From Peptostreptococcaceae bacterium (GTDB taxonomy: Bacteria > Bacillota > Clostridia > Peptostreptococcales > Filifactoraceae), in NCBI GenBank assembly GCA_030532705.1, contig JAUNKR010000006.1:1-34259 (forward strand): a stretch of 34,259 bases of DNA. Direction: 5' to 3'. Of this stretch, positions 1 to 8,236 are shown in pieces. Position numbers and translations under genes: made by a program. The notes beneath the pieces are model-generated. The model was not told where the DNA came from and ran no database searches. It worked only from the letters and a program-made list of their open reading frames with translations. The stretch's first letter is position 1. The number at the start of each line of letters is the position of its first letter.

Positions 1-112
1 AGATTCTATACCATTTGAAATGTAGTATAGATATGAATGCATTTGTCTTGCAATATAGGGCTATAAGTGTGGAGATTCACAATATTTCTTTTAATAGAGA
101 GTAGTGTTGCCA

Positions 113-132
113 TCGATTCGCTTAAGAATCGA
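113..132. other. Small perfect hairpin
   Basis: TCGATTC (113-119) and GAATCGA (126-132) form a perfect 7-bp stem with a 6-base loop. It lies just beyond the terminator of the large minus-strand gene and has no T tract of its own. It may be a back-up structure for that terminator or the end of a gene outside the window. The rest of positions 1-112 is AT-rich and shows no gene. Confidence 0.4.
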
Positions 133-137
133 CATAA

Positions 138-183
138 AAAAGACAGACCATATTTTCTTTTTTGAAAACATAGTCTGTCTTTT
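138..183 (-). terminator. Rho-independent terminator of the adhesin gene
   Basis: Read on the minus strand, a long stem (AAAAGACAGAC core, extended inward to about 20 bp) closes a short A-rich loop and is followed by a run of T. The two apparent mismatches on the plus strand become G-U pairs on the minus strand, which fixes the direction. It lies about 58 bases past the stop of the wall protein gene. Confidence 0.85.
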
Positions 184-240
184 ATAAATTAGGAACTTCA
201 GCTCCATTAGGGTTCTTTTACATTTATAGCAGGGTCATGC

Positions 241-3200
241 TTATTGTCTTTTCTTTGAAGCATATCCTCTTAGCAAAATGATCGCTAATAAGAACACCGC
301 CCCAAAGAGGAAATTTTGTGGTTCAGTATCTAAAATCTGAAGACCGGTTTTCGGTGCATTACCGATATTTTTTGGTTTGTTTTTTGACTCTGCCTTTGGC
401 GTTGTATTGTCATCAATCTTTTCGATATCTTGCTTGCTCGGATCCTTCGGATCGAACTGAGTATTCGGCATCTGATTCGGCGGGATCGTTGTTGGCGGAT
501 CTGTCGGCGGGATTGTTCCCGGAGGTCTTACAGGGGATGGTGGGGATGGTGGTCCACCGATACCGCCGACTTCAGGTTTTGCTGTATTCGTAAATGTTAG
601 ATATACGGTTGTGTTTGCAACGATCGTTTTGCTTTGAGCAATATTTGGCGTAACATCATAATCTTCGTACGATCTTTCTGTGATTTTTACTTCAAGATCT
701 TTTGGAAGATTTTGGATCGTTAGCTTCTCATCATGCTTCAATGTGAATTTTCCGTTGCTTGCCAGGTCGATCTCGGTGGATATCCCTTTAGCATCTGTTT
801 TGATCGCTTTATATTTATTGCCATCTGAGAATACTGCTGTAAATTCAAAATCTTTATTCAGATCTGCAGTAGCTCCTTCGACCAGTTTTTTGATCTCCAC
901 ATTACCGACGGCATTAGCAATTTTTGTATTGGTGAATGCAGCTTTGACAACATCATCCTTCACAATCGTACTGACGATACTTGGAGTGTTTACCGTATAT
1001 CCTGCCATCGTTGCTGCAAGTTCCGTTACCGTAACTTTTAGATTTTCCGGCAGATTATGAAGTGTAGCTATTTCTCCATGCTTTAATTCGAAGATATCGC
1101 CGCTCGCAACCTCGATAACGATTGGTGTAGATCCTGTTTTACCTTTAGAAAGCGTATATTTTTCTGTGCCTTCAAAGAATATTTGGAATGCAAACGGTTT
1201 GTCCAGCTCTGCATTTGCACCTTCGACTTTTTTAGAGATCTCAAGTTTTCCTTTTCCCGGCTGTGGAGCAGGCGGTGTACTGCCACCTCCCGGCGGAACG
1301 GTTTTTTGTTTTGTATTGCTGAAGGTCATTTCCAGTTCCGCATCGACCTTGACATCCAGTTGAGCTTTTTTGCCTGAAACGGTTTTTATTGCGTCTGCTG
1401 CATCCTTCGTCTCGATCTTCGCATCGTATCCGTCCGCATTCTCTTCGATCGCAACGCTTACACCATGCGGGATACTTTCGATCAATGCATATTCGCCATG
1501 CTTTAGTTTGAAGCTTTCGCCGGATCTGATCGATTTGGTCTCGCCGGCAGTATTGTTATTGTAGATCACGTAATTATATGACTCCGGAAGTGATGTCACG
1601 CCGTTGTCGATGATCGTCATCGTGAACTCAAACTCTTTATCCTGATCTACCGGTATATCTGTAAGGATCTTGGTTACCTTAAGTGATCCGGCATAGGTCG
1701 CATTTCTCTTGTTCGGGAAAGTGACTTTAGTGATCTTTGTTGTGCTATCCGGCTTGACGTCGATGTCGTCCGTGATAGGAGTTGGTCCGGTGATCTCGAC
1801 GATACCTTGACCGTTTGAGTCACGTGTCACTTTAACATCCAGAGCAGTGTCGATTTTTTCAAAGCCCTTTGGTGCGCTGACTTCTTTTAATTGGTATTCT
1901 CCGACAGGCAATCCTGTGAAGATGATCTTACCATTAGCATCTGTGCTTAGGACTTCAAAAGGATTGTCTGCAAAATTATTTCCTATTTTTGCGAACAGAC
2001 CGAATTTTGCGCCCTTCAATTTATTACTTGCATCACTTGAATCGACCTTGAGGATCTCTAAGGTCGCATTCTTTCCGAGCGTTGCTTTCACAGTGGCATC
2101 GGTGAGGACAAATTCTATGCTTGCTACTGCAGAAGCAGCTACATTAGTCGATGTTCCTGAGAAGAGGCCCGCCTCATTTTTGAATTTCTCGCCGGCATTG
2201 CCTTTTACAAGGTAAGTTTTATACTCGATAGAGTAAGACTTGACGGTACCGTCCTGTTCGATCGGAACATTAAATATCAATTTGTTATCAGCTAAGTTGT
2301 ACTCAATACGATCCTTAAGCGTTGCGGTTACATCAGCACCATCTTTGTAAACGCCGTTTTCAAAGATCCTTTCCTTGATGATCACGGCGCCATCTTCCAG
2401 TTTTCCTTCCAAATCAACAGGAAGCTTTAGGTTATCCGGTAATTGGTCTTCAACTTTGATCTTGGTATTTGGATCCTGTTTGATATTATAGGAATGGTAG
2501 TTGAGTTTCCATTGCAATGCACCATCATCTGTAATATCGTATTCACCATTGGCTTTTTTCTTGATGGATTTTCCCAGAACGGAACTCTTGATAGTATCTT
2601 CAAGTTTCACTGTTTGATCGATCCCACTCTCCGTTTTGAAGTTTACGGTATTTGTTACCGGTGTAGAATCGTTCTGCGCAAAAATCTCTTTTGCTTTTGC
2701 ATCGGTCGGAGTTGCTTTTACCAGAATGACTGCTGCACGATCAAGACTGTCAAAAGTAAAGGAGATCTTTTTATCGCCCGCTTTTCCATTCACTGTCAAA
2801 CCCATTTGCTGAGCAGGATCGGTGACTTCTGTAGCTTTGGAAACGCCTTTTCCGGAGTCATCTGTCAAAGTGACGCTTCGATTTCCGTCACCATCTGAGA
2901 TCATTCCGGATTTGAAGAGTTTGAATGGTTTTCCGTCATCAAAATTCTTGAATTCCCATCCATCCGGCAAAGTATCGGAGATCGTTACCTTGCCATGTGT
3001 TTTCAAAGTGTTGTCTGTGTCGAAGTATTGTCTTGTCTTCCAATCATGTCCAAAAGCATTGATGCTTAGACGATAGATGATCTCCTTCTTATCATAGTCA
3101 AAAGCTTGATCTTTCGCTTCAGTGACCATTCCGGAAGCCATCGTAACATTCTTTTCAAGATTTGCAGACGCTCCACGCTTTAGAAATTGTTTGTGCAATA

Positions 3201-5247
3201 GTCCGTTCTTACGATCAGCTTTTGCAGTCGCAGAATCCAGCTTTGTGTTTCCGGAGTACAGTGTGGATGAATTGGTGATCTTATCTGCGTCATTTGAGCT
3301 GCTGTCATTTTTATCTTGCAGTTTTTTAGAGACGATCTCTGTTTGGATCTTGAAAGTCTCTCTGTTTGTGCCTGTAATACCTTTTACAACAAGCAGTTGT
3401 CCGACGACCTTACCATCTTGGTAAAGATCGATAATGTCATCCCGTAGAACATTGCTATTTCCCGGAGTGGTTCTTTGGAATGTGTCTTTTATAAATCGTT
3501 GCCCAAGACCTTGTAGCTTTTCATTGCCTTTTCCATATCCTTCAAGGAATCCGGCAGGAAGAGTCTTGCCCGACTCAACTGTAAGTTTAGTTACATCCAG
3601 CGGAGTATCCCCGAAGGTCACCATATTGAAGAATTGAAGATCAGGGATTTCCTTCGTTCTTTCCTCTACAGTAATGTTCCATTCAATATTGCCATTTGGG
3701 TAGATATGCTTGGAATAGGATTCTTGGATCGAGTTGAACTTAAAGTCTGCATATAATCGATTAGACTGTATAGGACCATTGAGTCCATCCCATGTTGCAC
3801 TTGCTTGATTTTCATATCTTACTGTAGCGATATCGCTGCCTGTTACATTTTGTGGTGCTCCTGCGATCTCGGTAATGATCTTTAATCGGATATGATCATT
3901 TAGAGGATTCGGTAGTTCGTATTTTCCGCCGGCAGGTTCTGCATTCCAAGAACGCGCTAAAGTACCGTTCGCTTTCTTCCATTCGCTGCCATTGGGAACT
4001 TCGATATAAGCCTCAACAAATTTTTGCTTCGATGCAGGATCTGTCGGCATTAGATTGTCGGAGTCTTTTGCTTTCAGCATACCATCCAACAGGACATCGG
4101 TGATCGCAGCATTATTTAAGAGAGCTTTGTCTTTGTTGATCTCGATCGTCCAGATCGCCTGTCGCTTGATACTTCCGTCACTCATCAGAGTACTTAAGAT
4201 CGATCCGCCTTTTTTGATCCACTGGGATGTCAGGTCGATCGCTTTATTATTCGCTTCATTCGCTTCACCGCTTGCTACTTTATTAGCACCTTGATATAGA
4301 TCCGCAGTGTTCGAGATCTTTTTGTTGCCAAAGAAGTCTTCTTTGCTTACATGAGTCTGGAACGTTACGGTGATCGAACTTCTCGTCTGTCCCTGATCCA
4401 GCGCATCAGCTTGCTCAAAAGTATATTCGAGATTAGGAGCTGTAGCTGAAGGAGTAACCGCTCTGTTATTCACTTTTAGAGAGCCATCAACATATTTGCC
4501 GACATTGCTAAGATCATCGACAAATTTGTGAGCTTCCAATGAGATCGGCTGTTTTGAAGCATTGTCTTTTCCGGACAATACAACGGTCCATTCGATCTTA
4601 GGCTCGGCGGTTGTTCGGTCGATCAGCTTGCCGGATTTTTCTACACTGTAATTATTGTTTTGAACACCCGGCATGAGTTTGAACTCGGTGCCCCAAAAAT
4701 CAACGTTTTTTCCTGCGGCAGGAACATCCCATGCATGACCGCCATAAAGCATCCATCCGGTGATCTCAAACTTGATATCATCCGCTTTGTCAAAAACTGC
4801 TTTGACCTCATCGGATTGTTCGAAGGCGATCTTTGCAACGATATTGCCGCCTTCATTAAACAGCTTCAATGTTCCGATCTTTAGGTCACTTCCTTCGATA
4901 TGGATATCCAGCTCTTTCGGAGCATCGAGCTTAAATCCCTCTGCCACTGTAAAAGTTAAGGTATCTTCAATCAAAGGTACTGTAGGATCATCAAGCGGCA
5001 GGGTGAATTTGAGCCCAAATTCGATCCGCTTATCCGCTGTGATCTCTTCGCCATTGACCACCGCATTCGTGGCCCCTTGAACTTTTAATGAAGATTCAAC
5101 ATTCTTCATCAGCTGTTTTGTGGCATCATGATCATAATCCTTTCCGGCAGCATAAGCACCGGTCGGAATGAAGATGTTGAGCACAAGAAATGCCGCCATC
5201 AAAAAGCTCAAGAGATGTCTGTTTCTTTTACTTTGTTTTTTTGACAT
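241..5247 (-). CDS. Large sortase-anchored surface adhesin with SpaA/Cna-B-like domains
   Basis: A 1668-residue secreted, wall-anchored protein. It opens with a basic N-terminus and hydrophobic signal peptide ending near AYAA (about residue 34). Residues about 40-1050 hold repeated beta-rich adhesin-type modules. Related strings, such as ISNTADLYQG near 312 and ITNSSTLYSG near 658, recur and suggest module duplication. A SpaA/Cna-B domain follows at about 1061-1150, with LEILKVD and LKEVSAPKGF placing the Lys and Glu expected for an isopeptide bond. Three related C-terminal domains begin near 1185, 1331 and 1448 and share the strings LKHGE or LKHDE and TFSNT or TFTNT. A proline-rich wall-spanning linker covers about 1558-1606. 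The sorting signal is NAPKTG at 1630-1635, then a hydrophobic helix and the tail SKKRQ. The ATG start has AGAAAGGAA just upstream. Its ligand is unknown. It stands alone, divergent from the next gene. Confidence 0.9.
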   Translation of the reverse strand: MSKKQSKRNRHLLSFLMAAFLVLNIFIPTGAYAAGKDYDHDATKQLMKNVESSLKVQGATNAVVNGEEITADKRIEFGLKFTLPLDDPTVPLIEDTLTFTVAEGFKLDAPKELDIHIEGSDLKIGTLKLFNEGGNIVAKIAFEQSDEVKAVFDKADDIKFEITGWMLYGGHAWDVPAAGKNVDFWGTEFKLMPGVQNNNYSVEKSGKLIDRTTAEPKIEWTVVLSGKDNASKQPISLEAHKFVDDLSNVGKYVDGSLKVNNRAVTPSATAPNLEYTFEQADALDQGQTRSSITVTFQTHVSKEDFFGNKKISNTADLYQGANKVASGEANEANNKAIDLTSQWIKKGGSILSTLMSDGSIKRQAIWTIEINKDKALLNNAAITDVLLDGMLKAKDSDNLMPTDPASKQKFVEAYIEVPNGSEWKKANGTLARSWNAEPAGGKYELPNPLNDHIRLKIITEIAGAPQNVTGSDIATVRYENQASATWDGLNGPIQSNRLYADFKFNSIQESYSKHIYPNGNIEWNITVEERTKEIPDLQFFNMVTFGDTPLDVTKLTVESGKTLPAGFLEGYGKGNEKLQGLGQRFIKDTFQRTTPGNSNVLRDDIIDLYQDGKVVGQLLVVKGITGTNRETFKIQTEIVSKKLQDKNDSSSNDADKITNSSTLYSGNTKLDSATAKADRKNGLLHKQFLKRGASANLEKNVTMASGMVTEAKDQAFDYDKKEIIYRLSINAFGHDWKTRQYFDTDNTLKTHGKVTISDTLPDGWEFKNFDDGKPFKLFKSGMISDGDGNRSVTLTDDSGKGVSKATEVTDPAQQMGLTVNGKAGDKKISFTFDSLDRAAVILVKATPTDAKAKEIFAQNDSTPVTNTVNFKTESGIDQTVKLEDTIKSSVLGKSIKKKANGEYDITDDGALQWKLNYHSYNIKQDPNTKIKVEDQLPDNLKLPVDLEGKLEDGAVIIKERIFENGVYKDGADVTATLKDRIEYNLADNKLIFNVPIEQDGTVKSYSIEYKTYLVKGNAGEKFKNEAGLFSGTSTNVAASAVASIEFVLTDATVKATLGKNATLEILKVDSSDASNKLKGAKFGLFAKIGNNFADNPFEVLSTDANGKIIFTGLPVGEYQLKEVSAPKGFEKIDTALDVKVTRDSNGQGIVEITGPTPITDDIDVKPDSTTKITKVTFPNKRNATYAGSLKVTKILTDIPVDQDKEFEFTMTIIDNGVTSLPESYNYVIYNNNTAGETKSIRSGESFKLKHGEYALIESIPHGVSVAIEENADGYDAKIETKDAADAIKTVSGKKAQLDVKVDAELEMTFSNTKQKTVPPGGGSTPPAPQPGKGKLEISKKVEGANAELDKPFAFQIFFEGTEKYTLSKGKTGSTPIVIEVASGDIFELKHGEIATLHNLPENLKVTVTELAATMAGYTVNTPSIVSTIVKDDVVKAAFTNTKIANAVGNVEIKKLVEGATADLNKDFEFTAVFSDGNKYKAIKTDAKGISTEIDLASNGKFTLKHDEKLTIQNLPKDLEVKITERSYEDYDVTPNIAQSKTIVANTTVYLTFTNTAKPEVGGIGGPPSPPSPVRPPGTIPPTDPPTTIPPNQMPNTQFDPKDPSKQDIEKIDDNTTPKAESKNKPKNIGNAPKTGLQILDTEPQNFLFGAVFLLAIILLRGYASKKRQ

Positions 5248-5286
5248 ACATATTCCTTTCTTAAACCAAATAGCCTTACCAAGACG

Positions 5287-5325
5287 AACGATCCAAAGAT
5301 TATGATCTTGGCTGTTTGGATCGTT
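5287..5325 (-). promoter_or_regulatory. Hairpin in the leader of the adhesin gene
   Basis: AACGATCCAAA (5287-5297) pairs perfectly with TTTGGATCGTT (5315-5325) across a 17-base loop. On the minus strand it sits about 40 bases before the adhesin start codon, so it would be in the 5' untranslated RNA. On the plus strand it is followed by GTTTTTAT and could act as a terminator stopping antisense transcription into the promoter region. Which role applies cannot be decided from sequence. Confidence 0.5.
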
Positions 5326-5675
5326 GTTTTTATCTGTGTACTACCCATAATTGAAAATGCCGTTTATGGATCGATAGATCCAATGATCAAATAATTTTAT
5401 GATGCGGATTGGGCACAGAAATATTTATTATCACTTTTGTACCCGTTTAATTGTTAATGTAACCCCAAAATCAAAGAAAATAATACTTGAGTGCAATTAA
5501 TAAATTATGTCATTAAATAAGATTCATACCAATCAAATATATATTTCCGGAAAGCCGGAACCCCAAATCAGATTTTTGGTCAAAATATAAATGTTACAAA
5601 TAAGTGTTTTGTTAATCTACATCAAGCCTTTGAAGTGATAATAGTTACAAAAAGTTGACAAAATGCAAAGAGATA
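5326..5675. other. AT-rich divergent intergenic region
   Basis: No gene is visible. The region holds two small palindromes: TGGATC-GATA-GATCCA just before position 5385, and TTCCGG-AAAG-CCGGAA at 5545-5560. It must contain the promoter of the minus-strand adhesin gene, but I could not find a convincing -35/-10 pair in that direction. Confidence 0.4.
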
Positions 5676-5704
5676 TTGACGATGAAAATATTTTTGGTTA
5701 CAAT
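5676..5704 (+). promoter_or_regulatory. Sigma-A-type promoter for the 5755 gene
   Basis: TTGACG (5676-5681), a 17-base spacer and TACAAT (5699-5704). This predicts a start near 5711 and a leader of about 43 bases. A second TTGACA at 5655-5660 has no good -10 partner. Confidence 0.7.
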
Positions 5705-5754
5705 TTGGGGGAATTCAAACCGAAAACTTTTAATGATGAGAGGACGGGGGAAAA

Positions 5755-7560
5755 ATGAATGAGATGATCCGCAAGGAGATCATAGAACAAGATCAAAATA
5801 CAAATCAAAATATACAGGAACAGGCTCGATTTGCTTATGAACAATTTTTGCGTATAATGGCAGTTGTTTTGGTGATGGTCATCAGTTTGTTTTTGGTATC
5901 CTGTAGCAGAAAGGCGGAGTTGACTGAAAAAACGGCAGACTATGCTTTTTACCTCAAGGATTCGCAGATCCATTATGTCAATCTGGAGAACTTGGACGAG
6001 ATCGAACCGAAACAATTGACGGAACAGTGGTATAAATTTGATGAAAAGATCGATATCTATACCATAAATTCGGATGTCGCATTGATGCAAAAAAATAATG
6101 TAGTGATCTTTCCGGACGATGCAAGAGAAGACGGAGCTGTTTCGAAGCTGTACTACAAGGTTCTGGATAAAGAGGAACGCGATCTGATCGCAGAGGATGT
6201 CCTGCAATATCAGATCAGTGCAGATGGGGAACAGGTGTTGTATATAAAGGAAGCGAACAATGAGCTGTATCATTGGGATTTTAATTTGAAGCAGAGTGAA
6301 AAACTGACGGATGAAGTGAGAGAGTATCAATTTTCAAAGGATAGCAAGAAAGTTTTGTTTATCGATGACAAAGATGATCTTTACATAAAGATGAAGGGCA
6401 CTGATAAGAAATTGATCGCAAGCAAGATCAACTTTCTTGATTATACGGATCCGGATTTTACCGAATTTGTTTACAGTAAGGGCACCGGATTTTATCGTAT
6501 GATCGACGGGAAGGAAGAGAAGTTCGCCGAGAATGTGGCGCCGATCCGTTTTTTCTCTGCAAAAGAGGGCTATTATCTCACCGATGAACGACAGATCCCT
6601 TGGAAAGAGCTCGTGATCGACGATCTGCCGGAAGGGGAGAAAAAGACGAATTTCCTGAAGGTTTTTGAAGAGATGGAACAGAGTAGCGAAAGTGCTTTGA
6701 CGATGTTTACGCTCTGGTATATGAAGGATGGGGAATCCAAAAAGCTCAGCGACCGCTATCTTTCTTGGTCGGAAGCGGAGCATCCGAGTGCTTTTTTAGA
6801 TGGATGGATCATGCCGAATGCAACAAGACTCTTTTTCCGAGAGTTTGATATCGATCGGTTTGAAAAGATCAAGCTCTCCGAGCTGGATGATCCATATTCT
6901 TTTGTATCTCGGCTTTATGATCAGACAAGACCGATCGCCGATTTTCGCATCGCGATCGACGGACAGGTCGAAGCATTACCGGAGATCGACTGCTCCAGCG
7001 TTGAAGTGACCCCTTCCGGTTCGAAACTCTGCTTTATCAAAGAGATGGATCCGAATTATATAACTGCCGATCTTTATGTGATCGATATCGAGCCGGGGAA
7101 TGTCAAAGAACCTACGCTTATCGATCAGAGAGTATCTGCCGGACATGCACAATTTGTGGATGAAGATACATTGCTGTACTTTAGATCAAAGGGAGAGTTT
7201 GTCGGAGATCTTTATCTCAATGGAAAACATATCGACGATAATGTGGATGTTTATCGTATTGAATACAACAAGGGGCGCAAGGAATTGCTCTACTATACGG
7301 ACTGGAACCGCGGGAACGATCATGGAAAGCTGAAGATCTATTCGAATGGAGAAAGCAAGCTGATCGCAGAACGTGTACATGAGGCACACTTCTTAGATAG
7401 TGGAAAAGTCGCTTATACGACAGACTTTGATTTTGGAAATGGAAAAGGCAAGTTGCATGTTTACAATGGACAAAAGAGTGAGCGCATCGGCCGGGATGTC
7501 GATTTTCTGATCTATCCGATGAAACCGAGTGAAAATTTATATGATCTCGATTGGTTCTGA
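5755..7560 (+). CDS. Membrane-anchored lipoprotein-like protein, probable beta-propeller
   Basis: A 601-residue protein of unknown function. The ATG follows a purine-rich ribosome binding site (GAGGACGGGGG). A hydrophobic segment at about 35-49 ends in LVSC, a good lipobox with Cys50, but it is preceded by a 34-residue polar, charged stretch that is far longer than a normal lipoprotein n-region. No ribosome binding site supports a start nearer the hydrophobic segment, so the protein may instead keep its N-terminus in the cytoplasm as a signal anchor. The remaining 550 residues are externally placed, rich in short beta-like repeats such as YFRSKGEF, LYYTDW and VAYTTDFDFGNGK, and resemble TolB/WD40-like or DUF5050-type propellers. 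No catalytic motif is visible. The gene is monocistronic. Confidence 0.75.
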   Translation: MNEMIRKEIIEQDQNTNQNIQEQARFAYEQFLRIMAVVLVMVISLFLVSCSRKAELTEKTADYAFYLKDSQIHYVNLENLDEIEPKQLTEQWYKFDEKIDIYTINSDVALMQKNNVVIFPDDAREDGAVSKLYYKVLDKEERDLIAEDVLQYQISADGEQVLYIKEANNELYHWDFNLKQSEKLTDEVREYQFSKDSKKVLFIDDKDDLYIKMKGTDKKLIASKINFLDYTDPDFTEFVYSKGTGFYRMIDGKEEKFAENVAPIRFFSAKEGYYLTDERQIPWKELVIDDLPEGEKKTNFLKVFEEMEQSSESALTMFTLWYMKDGESKKLSDRYLSWSEAEHPSAFLDGWIMPNATRLFFREFDIDRFEKIKLSELDDPYSFVSRLYDQTRPIADFRIAIDGQVEALPEIDCSSVEVTPSGSKLCFIKEMDPNYITADLYVIDIEPGNVKEPTLIDQRVSAGHAQFVDEDTLLYFRSKGEFVGDLYLNGKHIDDNVDVYRIEYNKGRKELLYYTDWNRGNDHGKLKIYSNGESKLIAERVHEAHFLDSGKVAYTTDFDFGNGKGKLHVYNGQKSERIGRDVDFLIYPMKPSENLYDLDWF

Positions 7561-7682
7561 TGCATCGTCGGTAGTCGATGATTTTATCGGAAAAGGAAGG
7601 CTTTTTTGGGATCATCCATCTGTTGCAAGGATGGGTGCATTAAGATGAGACACATCTCCATACAACCTTATAAATGATCACA

Positions 7683-7724
7683 CATGCAGGAAGGATGTTT
7701 GAGACCAAGCATCCTTTTTGCATG
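7683..7724 (+). terminator. Long hairpin, probable terminator after the 5755 gene
   Basis: CATGCAGGAAGGATG (7683-7697) pairs along its whole length with CATCCTTTTTGCATG (7710-7724), including two G-U pairs valid only on the plus strand. The T run lies inside the descending arm, so a shorter stem (AAGGATG/CATCCTT) followed by T residues would act as the terminator. It is about 120 bases past the stop. Positions 7561-7682 hold only small inverted repeats. Confidence 0.6.
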
Positions 7725-7746
7725 CAAAAAAGATTTGATACGATAC

Positions 7747-7965
7747 CTATTCAAACTTGTCAACGATTTGTATTTTGAATAATCGTTCTTTGCTTCCGGC
7801 CTTGTAGGAAGCGGCGGCAGCAGGCACCGGATATACGATCTCTCGTTGGTCGCTGTATCCCGCCAAGTCATGCATGCGACCTACCGGAGATCTTCATCGC
7901 TTTGCTTGAAAATCGGGTAAGGTCTGCAACCCTTCCGTTTAGCCGCTCCACCGGAACGCAACGCA
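7747..7965 (+). repeat. Hairpin-rich intergenic element, copy A
   Basis: About 220 bases that align with 33253-33474 over most of their length. Shared blocks include TATTTTGAATAA, GGATATAC, CATGCATG and ACCTACCGGAGAT. The element folds into several hairpins: AACGATT/AATCGTT, GCTTCC/GGAAGC, ATAC/GTAT, GAT-TTCA/TGAA-ATC and GGT/ACC. In-frame stops and a 2-base length difference from copy B argue against a protein-coding origin. It lies just beyond a plus-strand terminator, in a gap between converging genes. The strand given is by layout only, because the wobble evidence is mixed. It could be a structured RNA, a small non-autonomous mobile repeat or a DNA-level cruciform element. Confidence 0.65.
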
Positions 7966-7980
7966 TGATGTTATCTACGG

Positions 7981-8199
7981 TTTATTAGGCTTTGGTAGGC
8001 TTTGAGATTAGGCTTTGGCATGAAAAGCCGCTCTTTCGTTCGAGGGATCTGTTTGGTTGGCGGCGCATCGATCCGCTGTGTTAGCCTCCCGGTGTGTTAG
8101 CTTCCTGTTGTGTGACAGCATTAGAGCTGCTCACCGGCGGAGCATGTTTGCGATTTTGCGGATCGGCGGCGATCTTCCTCTGAGAGTGTTTTCCAAAAC
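7981..8199. other. Gene-free stretch with short direct repeats
   Basis: Three copies of TAGGCTTTG occur at 7986, 7996 and 8009. The last forms a hairpin GGCTTT/AAAGCC (8011-8029). GTGTTAGC followed by CTCC or TTCC occurs twice near 8080-8110. GCTC/GAGC pairs flank ACCGGCG near 8130. The segment is richer in GC than the other gaps. I see no credible gene in it and cannot assign a role. Confidence 0.4.
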
Positions 8200-8225
8200 A
8201 AAAAAGAGGCTGTTGCAACAGCCCC
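8200..8225 (-). terminator. Rho-independent terminator of pepA
   Basis: On the minus strand, GGCTGTT-GC-AACAGCC (palindrome at 8208-8223) is followed by TCTTTTTT. It begins about 12 bases after the pepA stop codon. Confidence 0.9.
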
Positions 8226-8236
8226 TTGTTGTTTGA

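Noticed and set aside
7561-8236. A hidden tRNA, rRNA or transposase remnant in the long gap
   Set aside because: No cloverleaf, no conserved rRNA words and no transposase-like reading frame were seen; the hairpins belong to terminators and the repeat element.
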